A stretch of 64,000 nt of DNA from assembly GCA_030867875.1 (NCBI GenBank), contig JAOWCC010001347.1, positions 1-64,000 on the forward strand, written 5' to 3'. The position numbers and the translations under genes are program-made. Shown here in pieces: positions 12,365-25,338 of the stretch. The stretch's first letter is position 1; every line of letters begins with the position of its first letter. The DNA comes from Actinernus sp. WN-2022. Lineage: Eukaryota; Cnidaria; Anthozoa; Actiniaria; Actinernidae. Under the pieces are notes generated by a model that saw nothing but the letters and a program-made list of their open reading frames with translations, was not told the origin of the DNA and ran no database searches.

Positions 12365-14884
12365 GATGAAAGAGGAGGATGAGTTGTATTTATTTATTTG
12401 TTATTTTTTTATACATTTCTTTATGTATTTCTATTTCTTTTTATTAATTTCTATTGATTGATTTATTTTGTTCATGATGGGCCAGTATGACGCAGGATGA
12501 TGCAGGATGATGCAGGATGATGCAGGATGATGCAGGATGATGCAGGATGATGCAGGATGATGCAGGATGATGCAGGATGATGCAGGATGATGCAGGATGA
12601 TGCAGGATGATGCAGGGATGATGCAGGATGATGCAGGATGATGCAGGATGATGCAGGATGATGCAGGAAGATGCAGGAAGATGCAGGATGATGCAGGATG
12701 ATGCAGGATGATGCAGGATGATGCAGGATGATGCAGGATGATGCAGGATGATGCAGGATGATGCAGGGTGATGCAGGATGATGCAGGATGATGCAGGATG
12801 ATGCAGGCTGATGCAGGATGATGCAGGATGATGCAGGATGATGCAGGATGATGCAGGATGATGCAGGATGATGCACGATGATGTAGGATGAAAGAGGAGG
12901 ATGAGTTGTATTTATTTATTTGTTATTTTTTTATACATTTCTTTATGTATTTCTATTTCTTTTTATTAATTTCTATTGATTGATTTATTTTGTTCATGAT
13001 GGGCCAGTATGACGCAGGATGATGCAGAATGATGCAGGATGATGCAGGATGATGCAGGATGGTGCAGGATGATGCAGGATGATGCAGGATGATGCAGGAT
13101 GATGCAGGATGATGCAGGATGATGCAGGATGATGCAGGATGATGCAGGATGATGCAGGATGATGCAGGATGATGCAGGATGATGCAGGATGATGCAGGGT
13201 GATGCAGGATGATGCAGGATGATGCAGGATGATGCAGGGTGATGCAGGATGATGCAGGGTGATGCAGGATGATGCAGGATGATGCAGGATGATGCAGGCT
13301 GATGCAGGATGATGCAGGATGATGCAGGATGATGCAGGATGATGCAGGATGATGCAGGATGATGCAGGGTGATGCAGGATGATGCAGGATGATGCAGGAT
13401 GATGCAGGATGATGCAGGATGATGCAGGGTGATGCAGGATGATGCAGGATGATGCAGGATGATGCAGGATGATGCAGGATGATGCAGGCTGATGCAGGAT
13501 GATGCAGGATGATGCAGGATGATGCAGGATGATGCAGGATGATGCAGGATGATGCAGGATGATGCAGGATGATGCAGGATGATGCAGGCTGATGCAGTAT
13601 GATGCAGGATGACGCAGGATGATGCAGGATGATGCAGGATGACGCAGGATGACGCAGGATGATGCAGCATGACGCAGGATGACGCAGGATGACGCAGAAT
13701 GATGCAGGATGATGCAGGATGATGGAGGATGATGTAGGATGAAAGAGGAGGATGTGTCGTATTTATTTATTTGTTATTTTTTTATACATTTCTTTATGTA
13801 TTTCTATTTCTTTTTATTAATTTCTATTTATTTATTTATTTTGTTCATGATGGGCCAGTATGACGCAGGATGATGCAGGATGATGCAGGATGATGCAGGA
13901 TGAATCAGGATGGGCCAGTATGAAGCAGGATGATGGAGGATAACGCAGACTGATGCAGGATGATGCAGGATGACGCAGACTGATGCAGGATGATGCAGGA
14001 TGATGCAGGATGATGCAGGATGATGCAGGATGATGCACGATAATGCACGATAATGTAGGATGAAAGAGGAGGATGCGTTGTATTTTTATTTTTTTATTTT
14101 TTTATACATTTCTTTATGTATATCTATTTCTTTTTATTAATTTCTCTTTATTTATTTATTTTGTCCATGATGGGCCAGTATGAAGCAGGATGATGGAGGA
14201 TGACGCAGACTGATGCAGGATGATGCAGGATGATGCAGGATGATGCAGGATGATGCAGGATGATGCAGGATGATGCAGGATGATGCCGGATGATGCAGGA
14301 TGATGCAGGATGATGCAGCATGATGCAGGATGACGCAGGATGATGCAGGATGATGCAGGATGATGTAGGATAATGTAGGATGAAAGAGGAGATGCATTTT
14401 TTTTTTTTTATACATTTCTTTATGTATATCTATTTCTTTTTATTAATTTCTTTTTATTTATTTATTTTGTTCATGATGGGCCAGTATGACGCAGGATGAT
14501 GCAGGATGATGCAGGATGATGCAGGATGAGGCAGGATGATGCAGGATGATGCAGGGTGATGCAGGATGATGCAGGATGATGCAGGATGATGCACGATGAT
14601 GCAGGATGATGCACGATGATGGAGGATGAAAGAGGAGGATGAGTTGTATTTATTTATTTGTTATTTTTTTATACATTTCTTTATGTATTTCTATTTCTTT
14701 TATTAATTTCTTTTTATTTATTTATTTTGTTCATGATGGGCCAGTATGACGCAGGATGATGCAGGATGATGCAGGATGATGCAGGATGAGGCAGGATGAT
14801 GCAGGATGATGCAGGGTGATGCAGGATGATGCAGGATGATGCAGGATGATGCACGATGATGCAGGATGATGCACGATGATGGAG
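12365..14884. repeat. Higher-order repeat, copy c, with a 260-bp tandem block at its end
   Basis: Spacers lie at 12365-12489, 12887-13011, 13738-13862, 14059-14182, 14379-14488 (closing edge GAGGAGATG, one G lost) and 14625-14748. Arrays are 12490-12886 (397 bp, one extra G near 12615), 13012-13737 (726 bp), 13863-14058 (196 bp), 14183-14378 (196 bp), 14489-14624 and 14749-14884 (both 136 bp). The CAGAATG marker lies 2,023 bp after that of copy b. The last two arrays look identical, so the 136-bp block has itself been duplicated in tandem (260 bp offset). Confidence 0.9.
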
Positions 14885-16334
14885 GATGAAAGAGGAGGAT
14901 GAGTTGTATTTATTTATTTGTTATTTTTTTATACATTTCTTTATGTATTTCTATTTCTTTTTATTAATTTCTATTGATTGATTTATTTTGGTCATGATGG
15001 GCCAGTATGACGCAGGATGATGCAGGATGATGCAGGATGATGCAGGATGATGCAGGATGATGCAGGATGATGCAGGATGATGCAGGATGATGCAGGATGA
15101 TGCAGGATGATGCAGGATGATGCAGGATGATGCAGGATGATGCAGGATGATGCAGGATGATGCAGGATGATGCAGGATGATGCAGGATGATGCAGGATGA
15201 TGCAGGATGATGCAGGATGATGCAGGGTGATGCAGGATGATGCAGGATGATGCAGGATGATGCAGGCTGATGCAGGATGATGCAGGATGATGCAGGATGA
15301 TGCAGGATGATGCAGGATGATGCAGGATGATGCAGGATGATGCAGGATGATGCAGGATGAGGCAGGATGATGCAGGATGACGCAGGATGATGCAGGATGA
15401 CGCAGGATGACGCAGCATGACGCAGGATGACGCAGGATGATGCAGGATGACGCAGGAAGATGCAGGATGATGCAGGAAGATGCAGGATGATGCAGGATGA
15501 TGCAGGATGATGCAGGATGATGCAGGATGATGCAGGATGATGCAGGGTGATGCAGGATGATGCAGGATGATGCAGGATGATGCAGGCTGATGCAGGATGA
15601 TGCAGGATGATGCAGGCTGATGCAGGATGATGCAGGATGATGCAGGATGATGCAGGATGATGCAGGATGATGCAGGATGATGCAGGATGATGCAGGATGA
15701 TGCAGGATGATGCAGGATGATGCAGGATGATGCAGGATGATGCAGGATGATGCAGGATGATGCAGGATGATGCAGGATGATGCAGGATGATGCAGGATGA
15801 TGCAGGATGATACAGGATGATGCCGGATGATGCAGGATGATGCAGGATGATGCAGGATGATGCAGGATAATGTAGGATGAAAGAGGAGGATGCGTTGTAT
15901 TTTATTTTTTTATTTTTTTATACATTTCTTTATGTATATCTATTTCTTTTTATTAATTTCTATTTATTTATTTATTTTGTCCATGATGGGCCAGTATGAA
16001 GCAGGATGATGGAGGCTGACGCAGACTGATGCAGGATGATGCAGGATGATGCAGGATGATGCAGGATGATGCAGGATGATGCAGGATGATGCAGGATGAT
16101 GCAGGATGATGCAGGATGATGCAGGATGATGCAGGATGATGCAGGATGATGCAGGATGATGCAGGATGATGCAGGATGATGCAGGATGATGCAGGATGAT
16201 GCAGGATGATGCAGGATGATGCAGGATGATGCAGGATGATGCAGGATGATGCAGGATGATGCAGGATGATGCAGGATGATGCAGGATGATGCAGGATGAT
16301 GCAGGATGATGCAGGATGATGCACGATTATGTAG
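14885..16334. repeat. Two blocks including the longest array (866 bp)
   Basis: Spacers lie at 14885-15009 and 15876-15998. The array at 15010-15875 is the longest in the window. Around 15359-15460 it contains a run of GAGGCAGG, GACGCAGG and GCAGCATGACGCAGG variants that elsewhere lie near the close of an array (for example 17150-17290). It then restarts with GAAGATG units (15457, 15477) that elsewhere sit mid-array. This suggests two arrays joined with loss of the spacer between them. The array at 15999-16334 is nearly pure. Confidence 0.82.
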
Positions 16335-19300
16335 GATGAAAGAGGAGGATGAGTTGTATTTATTTATTTGTTAATTTTTTATACATTTCTTTATGTATTT
16401 CTATTTCTTTTTATTAATTTCTATTTATTTATTTATTTTGTTCATGATGGGCCAGTATGACGCAGGATGATGCAGGATGATGCAGGATGATGCAGGATGA
16501 TGCAGGGTGATGCAGGATGATGCAGGATGATCAAGGATGATGCAGGAGGATGCAGGATGATGCAGGAGGATGCAGGATGATGCAGGATGATGCAGGATGA
16601 TGCAGGATGATGCAGGATGAAGCAGGATGATGCAGGATGATGCAGGATGATGCAGGATGATGCAGGATGATGCAGGATGATGCAGGATGATGCACGATAA
16701 TGCACGATAATGTAGGATGAAAGAGTAGGATGCATTTTTTTTTTTTATACATTTCTTTATGTATATCTATTTCTTTTTATTAATTTATATTTATTTATTT
16801 ATTTTGTTCATGATGGGCCAGTATGACGCAGGATGATGCAGGATGATGCAGGATGATGCAGGATGAGGCAGGATGAGGCAGGATGAGGCAGGATGATGCA
16901 GGAAGATGCAGGATGATGCAGGATGATGCAGGATGATGCAGGATGATGCAGGATGATGCAGGATGATGCAGTATGATGCAGGATGATGCAGGATGATGCA
17001 GGATGATGCAGGATGATGCAGGATGATGCAGGATGATGCAGGATGATGCAGGCTGATGCAGGATGACGCAGGATGATGCAGCATGATGCAGGATGATGCA
17101 GGATGATGCAGGATGATGCAGGATGATGCAGGATGATGCAGGATGAGGCAGGATGATGCAGGATGACGCAGGATGATGCAGGATGACGCAGGATGACGCA
17201 GCATGACGCAGGATGACGCAGGATGATGCAGGATGACGCAGGATGATGCAGGATGACGCAGGATGATGCAGCATGACGCAGGATGACGCAGGATGACGCA
17301 GGATGATGCAGGATGATGCAGGATGATGTAGGATCATGTAGGATGAAAGAGGAGGATGTGTCGTATTTATTTATTTGTTATTTTTTTATACATTTCTTTA
17401 TGTATTTCTATTTCTTTTTATTAATTACTATTTATTTATTTATTTTGTTCATGATGGCCAGTATGACGCAGGATGATGCAGGATGATGCAGGATGATGCA
17501 GGATGATGCAGGATGATGCAGAATGATGCAGGATGATGCAGGATGATGCAGGATGATGCAGGATGATGCAGGATGATGCAGGATGATGCAGGATGATGCA
17601 GGATGATGCAGGATGATGCAGGATGATGCAGGATGATGCAGGATGATGCAGGATGATGCAGGATGATGCAGGATGATGCAGGATGAGGCAGGATGATGCA
17701 GGATGACGCAGGATGATGCAGGATGACGCAGGATGATGCAGCATGACGCAGGATGACGTAGGATGACGCAGGATGATGCAGGATGATGCAGGATGATGTA
17801 GGATCATGTAGGATGAAAGAGGAGGATGTGTCGTATTTATTTATTTGTTATTTTTTTATACATTTCTTTATGTATTTCTATTTCTTTTTATTAATTACTA
17901 TTTATTTATTTATTTTGTCCATGATGGGCCAGTATGAAGCAGGATGATGGAGGATGACGCAGACTGATGCAGGATGATGCAAGATGATGCAGGATGATGC
18001 AGGATGATGCAGGATGATGCAGGATGATGCAGGATGATGCAGGATGATGCACGATGATGTAGGATGAAAGAGGAGGATGAGTTGTATTTATTTATTTGTT
18101 ATTTTTTTATACATTTCTTTATGTATTTCTATTTCTTTTTATTAATTTCTATTGATTGATTTATTTTGTTCATAATGGGCCAGTATGACGCAGGATGATG
18201 CAGGATGATGCAGGATGATGCAGGATGATGCAGGATGATGCAGGATGATGCAGGATGATGCAGGGTGATGCAGGATGATGAAGGATGATGCAGGATGAGG
18301 CAGGATGATGCAGGATGAGGCAGGATGATGCAGGATGAGGCAGGATGATGCAGGATGATGCAGGATGATGCAGGATGATGCAGGATGATGCAGGATGATG
18401 CAGGATGATGCAGGATGATGCAGGATGATGCAGGATGATGCAGGATGATGCAGGAAGATGCAGGATGATGCAGGATGATGCAGGATGATGCAGGATGATG
18501 CAGGATGATGCAGGATGATGCAGGATGATGCAGGATGATGCAGGATGATGCAGGGTGATGCAGGATGATGCAGGATGATGCAGGATGATGCAGGATGATG
18601 CAGGATGATGCAGGATGAGGCAGGATGACGCAGGATGACGCAGGATGATGCAGGATGATGCAGGATGATGTAGGATCATGTAGGATGAAAGAGGAGGATG
18701 TGTCGTATTTTTTTTATTTTATTTTTTTATACATTTCTTTATGTATTTCTATTTCTTTTTATTAATTACTATTTATTTATTTATTTTGTTCATGATGGGC
18801 CAGTATGACGCAGGATGATGCAGGATGATGCAGGATGATGCAGGATGATGCAGGATGATGCAGGATGATGCAGGATGATGCAGGATGATGTAGGATGATG
18901 CAGGATGATGCAGGATGATGCAGGATGATGCAGGATGATGCAGGATGATGCAGGATGATGCACGATAATGCACGATAATGTAGGATGAAAGAGGAGGATG
19001 CGTTGTATTTTTATTTTTTTATTTTTTTATACATTTCTTTATGTATATCTATTTCTTTTTATTAATTTCTATTTATTTATTTATTTTGTCCATGATGGGC
19101 CAGTATGAAGCAGGATGATGGAGGCTGACGCAGACTGATGCAGGATGATGCAAGATGATGCAGGATGATGCAGGATGATGCAGGATGATGCAGGATGATG
19201 CAGGATGATGCAGGATGATGCAGGATGATGCAGGATGATGCAGGATGATGCAGGATGATGCAGGATGATGCAGGATGATGCAGGATGATGCAGGATGATG

Positions 19301-20629
19301 CAGGATGATGCAGGATGATGCAGGATGATGCAGGATGATGCAGGATGATGCAGGATGATGCAGGATGATGCAGGATGATGCAGGATGATGCAGGATGATG
19401 CAGGATGATGCAGGATGATGCAGGATGATGCAGGATGATGCCGGATGATGCAGGATGATGCAGGATGATGCAGGATGATGCAGGATGATGCAGGATGATG
19501 CAGGATGATGCAGGATGATGCAGGATGATGCAGGATGATGCAGGATGATGCAGGATGATGCAGGATGATGCAGGATGATGCAGGATGATGCAGGATGATG
19601 CAGGATGATGCCGGATGATGCAGGATGATGCAGGATGATGCACGATAATGCACGATAATGTAGGATGAAAGAGTAGGATGCATTTTTTTTTTTATACATT
19701 TCTTTATGTATATCTATTTCTTTTTATTAATTTATTTTTATTTATTTATTTTGTTCATGATGGGCCAGTATGACGCAGGATGATGCAGGATGATGCAGGA
19801 TGATGCAGGATGAGGCAGGATGATGCAGGATGAGGCAGGATGATGCAGGATGAGGCAGGATGATGCAGGATGAGGCAGGATGATGCAGGATGATGCAGGA
19901 TGATGCAGGATGATGCAGGATGATGCAGGATGATGCAGGATGATGCAGGATGATGCAGGAAGATGCAGGATGATGCAGGAAGATGCAGGATGATGCAGGA
20001 TGATGCAGGATGATGCAGGATGATGCAGGATGATGCAGGATGATGCAGGATGATGCAGGGTGATGCAGGATGATGCAGGATGATGCAGGATGATGCACGA
20101 TGATGCAGGATGATGCACGATGATGGAGGATGAAAGAGGAGGATGAGTTGTATTTATTTATTTGTTATTTTTTTATACATTTCTTTATGTATTTCTATTT
20201 CTTTTTATTAATTTCTATTGATTGATTTATTTTGTTCATGATGGGCCAGTATGACGCAGGATGATGCAGGATGATGCAGGATGATGCAGGATGATGCAGG
20301 ATGATGCAGGATGATGCACGATGATGCAGGATGATACAGGATGATGCAGGATGATGCAGGATGATGCAGGATGATGCAGGATGATGCAGGATGATGCAGG
20401 ATGATGCAGGATGATGCAGGATGATGCAGGATGATGCAGCATGATGCAGGATGATCCAGGATGATCCAGGATGATGCAGGATGAAGCAGGATGGTGCAGG
20501 ATGATGCAGGATGGTGCAGGATGATGCAGGATGATGCAGGATGATGCAGGATGATGCAGGATGATGCAGGATGATGCAGGATGATGCAGGATGATGCAGG
20601 ATGATGCACGATAATGTACGATAATGTAG
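16335..20629. repeat. Mixed blocks, partly repeated at 37.7-39.0 kb
   Basis: Spacers lie at 16335-16459, 16716-16825 (short), 17342-17465, 17812-17936, 18063-18187, 18684-18807, 18984-19107, 19664-19772 (short) and 20129-20253. The array at 16460 has the GATCAAGG and twin GGAGGATG markers. The array at 16826 has three consecutive GAGGCAGG units followed by GAAGATG. This pair recurs in the same order at 37854 and 38222, about 21.4 kb away, and the array at 18808 corresponds to 38823. The array at 19108-19663 is a long, almost uninterrupted 556-bp run. The array at 20254-20629 has a GATCCAGG pair shared with 42.7 and 44.1 kb. Confidence 0.85.
16460..16715. repeat. GATCAAGG-marked array (type member of a dispersed family)
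   Basis: This array is marked by one GGGTGATG, then GATCAAGG, then usually one or two GGAGGATG, then one GAAGCAGG. Related arrays start at 7592, 25715, 28206, 30476, 37854, 39454, 45704, 47341, 48641, 49022, 52488 and 54765. Most close with a doubled CACGATAATG and the short GAGTAGGATGCAT spacer. The arrays at 45704, 47341 and 48641 have different closes. Confidence 0.88.
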
Positions 20630-22342
20630 GATGAAAGAGGAGGATGCGTTGTATTTTTATTTTTTTATTTTTTTATACATTTCTTTATGTATATCTATTT
20701 CTTTTTATTAATTTCTATTTATTTATTTATTTTGTCCATGATGGGCCAGTATGATGCAGGATGATGGAGGATGACGCAGACTGATGCAGGATGATGCAGG
20801 ATGATGCAGGATGATGCAGGATGATGCAGGATGATGCAGGATGAGGCAGGATGATGCAGGATGAAGCAGCGTGATGCAGGATGATGCAGCGTGATGCAGG
20901 ATGATGCAGGATAATGCAGGATGATGCAGGATGATGCAGGATGATGCAGGATGATGCAGGATGATGCAGAATGATGCAGGATGATGCAGGATGATGCAGG
21001 ATGATGCAGGATGATGCAGGATGATGCAGGATCATGCAGGATGATGCAGGATGATGCAGCATGATGCAGGATGACGCAGGATGATGCAGGATGATGCAGG
21101 ATGATGTAGGATAATGTAGGATGAAAGAGGAGGATGTGTCGTATTTATTTATTTGTTAATTTTTTATACATTTCTTTATGTATTTCTATTTATTTTTATT
21201 AATTTCTATTTATTTATTTATTTTGTTCATGATGGGCCAGTATGACGCAGGATGATGCAGGAAGATGCAGGATGATGCAGGATGATGCAGGATGATGCAG
21301 GATGATGCAGGATGGTGCAGCATGATGCAGGATGACGCAGGATGATGCAGGATGATGCAGGATGATGTAGGATAATGTAGGATGAAAGAGGAGGATGTGT
21401 CGTATTTATTTATTTGTTATTTTTTTATACATTTCTTTATATATTTCTATTTCTTTTTATTAATTACTATTTATTTATTTATTTTGTTCATGATGGGCCA
21501 GTATGACGCAGGATGATGCAGGATGATGCAGGCTGATGCAGGATGATGCAGGATGATGCAGGATGATGCAGGATGATGCAGGATGATGCAGGATGATGCA
21601 GGATGATGCAGGATGATGCAGGATGATGCAGGATAATGTAGGATGAAAGAGGAGGATGCGTTGTATTTTTATTTTTTTATTTTTTTATACATTTCTTTAT
21701 GTATATCTATTTCTTTTTATTAATTTCTATTTATTTATTTATTTTGTCCATGATGGGCCAGTATGAAGCAGGCTGATGGAGGCTGACGCAGACTGATGCA
21801 GGATGATGCAGGATGATGCAGGATGATGCAGGATGATGCAGGATGATGCAGGATGATGCAGGATGATGCAGGATGATGCAGGATGATGCAGGATGATGCA
21901 GGATGATGCAGGATGATGCAGGATGATGCAGGATGATGCAGGATGATGCAGGATGATGCAGGATGATGCAGGATGATGCAGGATGATGCAGGATGATGCA
22001 CGATGATGTAGGATGAAAGAGGAGGATGCGTTGTATTTATTTATTTGTTTATTTTTTATACATTTCTTTATGTATATCTATTTATTTTTATTAATTTCTA
22101 TTGATTGATTTATTTTGTTCATGATCGGCCAGTATGAAGCAGGATGATGGAGGATGACGCAGACCGATGCAGGATGATGCAGGATGATGCAGGATGATGC
22201 AGGATGATGCAGGGTGATGCAGGATGATGCAGGATGATGCAGGATGATGCAGGATGATGCAGGATGATGCAGGATGATGCAGGATGATGCAGGATGATGC
22301 AGGATGATGCAGGATGATGCACGATAATGTACGATAATGTAG
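20630..22342. repeat. 1.7-kb higher-order repeat, copy a
   Basis: Spacers lie at 20630-20753, 21120-21244, 21381-21505, 21642-21765 and 22012-22136. Array lengths are 366, 136, 136, 246 and 206 bp. The first array opens with the rare edge GTATGATGCAGG and contains two GCAGCGTG units. The edge GTCCATGATGGG at 20734 is followed by its homologue 1,713 bp later. The 246-bp array at 21766 opens like the 25093 array but closes like the 25464 array. The 206-bp array at 22137 opens like the 25715 array and closes like the 20254 array. Confidence 0.9.
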
Positions 22343-23986
22343 GATGAAAGAGGAGGATGCGTTGTATTTTTATTTTTTTATTTTTTTATACATTTCTTTA
22401 TGTATATCTATTTCTTTTTATTAATTTCTATTTATTTATTTATTTTGTCCATGATGGGCCAGTATGATGCAGGATGATGGAGGATGACGCAGACTGATGC
22501 AGGATGATGCAGGATGATGCAGGATGATGCAGGATGATGCAGGATGATGCAGGATGAGGCAGGATGATGCAGGATGAAGCAGCGTGATGCAGGATGATGC
22601 AGCGTGATGCAGGATGATGCAGGATAATGCAGGATGATGCAGGATGATGCAGGATGATGCAGGATGATGCAGGATGATGCAGAATGATGCAGGATGATGC
22701 AGGATGATGCAGGATGATGCAGGATGAAGCAGGATGATGCAGGATGATGCAGGATGATGCAGCATGATGCAGGATGACGCAGGATGATGCAGGATGATGC
22801 AGGATGATGTAGGATAATGTAGGATGAAAGAGGAGGATGTGTCGTATTTATTTATTTGTTAATTTTTTATACATTTCTTTATGTATTTCTATTTATTTTT
22901 ATTAATTTCTATTTATTTATTTATTTTGTTCATGATGGGCCAGTATGACGCAGGATGATGCAGGAAGATGCAGGATGATGCAGGATGATGCAGGATGATG
23001 CAGGATGATGCAGGATGGTGCAGCATGATGCAGGATGACGCAGGATGATGCAGGATGATGCAGGATGATGTAGGATAATGTAGGATGAAAGAGGAGGATG
23101 TGTCGTATTTATTTATTTGTTATTTTTTTATACATTTCTTTATATATTTCTATTTCTTTTTATTAATTACTATTTATTTATTTATTTTGTTCATGATGGG
23201 CCAGTATGACGCAGGATGATGCAGGATGATGCAGGCTGATGCAGGATGATGCAGGATGATGCAGGATGATGCAGGATGATGCAGGATGATGCAGGATGAT
23301 GCAGGATGGTGCAGGATGATGCAGGATGATGCAGGATGATGCAGGATGATGCAGGATGATGCAGGATGATGCAGGATGATGCAGGATGATGCACGATTAT
23401 GTAGGATGAAAGAGGAGGATGAGTTGTATTTATTTATTTGTTAATTTTTTATACATTTCTTTATGTATTTCTATTTCTTTTTATTAATTTCTATTGATTT
23501 ATTTATTTTGTTCATGATGGGCCAGTATGACGCAGACTGATGCAGGATGATGCAGGATGATGCAGGATGATGCAGGATGAGGCAGGATGATGCAGGATGA
23601 TGCAGGATGATGCAGGATGATGCAGGATGATGCAGGATGATGCACGATGATGTAGGATGAAAGAGGAGGATGCGTTGTATTTATTTATTTGTTTATTTTT
23701 TATACATTTCTTTATGTATATCTATTTATTTTTATTAATTTCTATTGATTGATTTATTTTGTTCATGATCGGCCAGTATGAAGCAGGATGATGGAGGATG
23801 ACGCAGACCGATGCAGGATGATGCAGGATGATGCAGGATGATGCAGGATGATGCAGGGTGATGCAGGATGATGCAGGATGATGCAGGATGATGCAGGATG
23901 ATGCAGGATGATGCAGGATGATGCAGGATGATGCAGGATGATGCAGGATGATGCAGGATGATGCACGATAATGTACGATAATGTAG
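22343..23986. repeat. 1.64-kb higher-order repeat, copy b
   Basis: Spacers lie at 22343-22466, 22823-22947, 23084-23208, 23405-23529 and 23656-23780. Array lengths are 356, 136, 196, 126 and 206 bp. The offset to copy c is 1,644 bp, and the first arrays of b and c look identical, including GCAGCGTG, CAGAATG and GAAGCAGG. The 196-bp array at 23209 opens like the 24853 array (GGCTGATG as the third unit) and closes like the 25093 array (CACGATTATG with GAGTTG), so it is a hybrid missing one spacer. Confidence 0.9.
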
Positions 23987-25338
23987 GATGAAAGAGGAGG
24001 ATGCGTTGTATTTTTATTTTTTTATTTTTTTATACATTTCTTTATGTATATCTATTTCTTTTTATTAATTTCTATTTATTTATTTATTTTGTCCATGATG
24101 GGCCAGTATGATGCAGGATGATGGAGGATGACGCAGACTGATGCAGGATGATGCAGGATGATGCAGGATGATGCAGGATGATGCAGGATGATGCAGGATG
24201 AGGCAGGATGATGCAGGATGAAGCAGCGTGATGCAGGATGATGCAGCGTGATGCAGGATGATGCAGGATAATGCAGGATGATGCAGGATGATGCAGGATG
24301 ATGCAGGATGATGCAGGATGATGCAGAATGATGCAGGATGATGCAGGATGATGCAGGATGATGCAGGATGAAGCAGGATGATGCAGGATGATGCAGGATG
24401 ATGCAGCATGATGCAGGATGACGCAGGATGATGCAGGATGATGCAGGATGATGTAGGATAATGTAGGATGAAAGAGGAGGATGTGTCGTATTTATTTATT
24501 TGTTAATTTTTTATACATTTCTTTATGTATTTCTATTTATTTTTATTAATTTCTATTTATTTATTTATTTTGTTCATGATGGGCCAGTATGACGCAGGAT
24601 GATGCAGGAAGATGCAGGATGATGCAGGATGATGCAGGATGATGCAGGATGATGCAGGATGGTGCAGCATGATGCAGGATGACGCAGGATGATGCAGGAT
24701 GATGCAGGATGATGTAGGATAATGTAGGATGAAAGAGGAGGATGTGTCGTATTTATTTATTTGTTATTTTTTTATACATTTCTTTATATATTTCTATTTC
24801 TTTTTATTAATTACTATTTATTTATTTATTTTGTTCATGATGGGCCAGTATGACGCAGGATGATGCAGGATGATGCAGGCTGATGCAGGATGATGCAGGA
24901 TGATGCAGGATGATGCAGGATGATGCAGGATGATGCAGGATGATGCAGGATGATGCAGGATGATGCAGGATAATGTAGGATGAAAGAGGAGGATGCGTTG
25001 TATTTTTATTTTTTTATTTTTTTATACATTTCTTTATGTATATCTATTTCTTTTTATTAATTTATTTATTTTGTCCATGATGGGCCAGTATGAAGCAGGA
25101 TGATGGAGGCTGACGCAGACTGATGCAGGATGATGCAGGATGATGCAGGATGATGCAGGATGATGCAGGATGATGCAGGATGATGCAGGATGATGCAGGA
25201 TGATGCAGGATGATGCAGGATGATGCAGGATGATGCAGGATGATGCAGGATGATGCAGGATGATGCAGGATGATGCAGGATGATGCAGGATGATGCAGGA
25301 TGATGCAGGATGATGCAGGATGATGCACGATTATGTAG
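23987..25338. repeat. 1.64-kb higher-order repeat, copy c
   Basis: Spacers lie at 23987-24110, 24467-24591, 24728-24852 and 24979-25092. The last spacer is 114 bp because part of the TATTTATTT run before GTCC is missing. Array lengths are 356, 136, 126 and 246 bp. Followed by the arrays at 25464 and 25715, this copy shows the fullest block order, from which the shorter versions in copies a and b can be derived by fusing neighbouring arrays. Confidence 0.88.
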
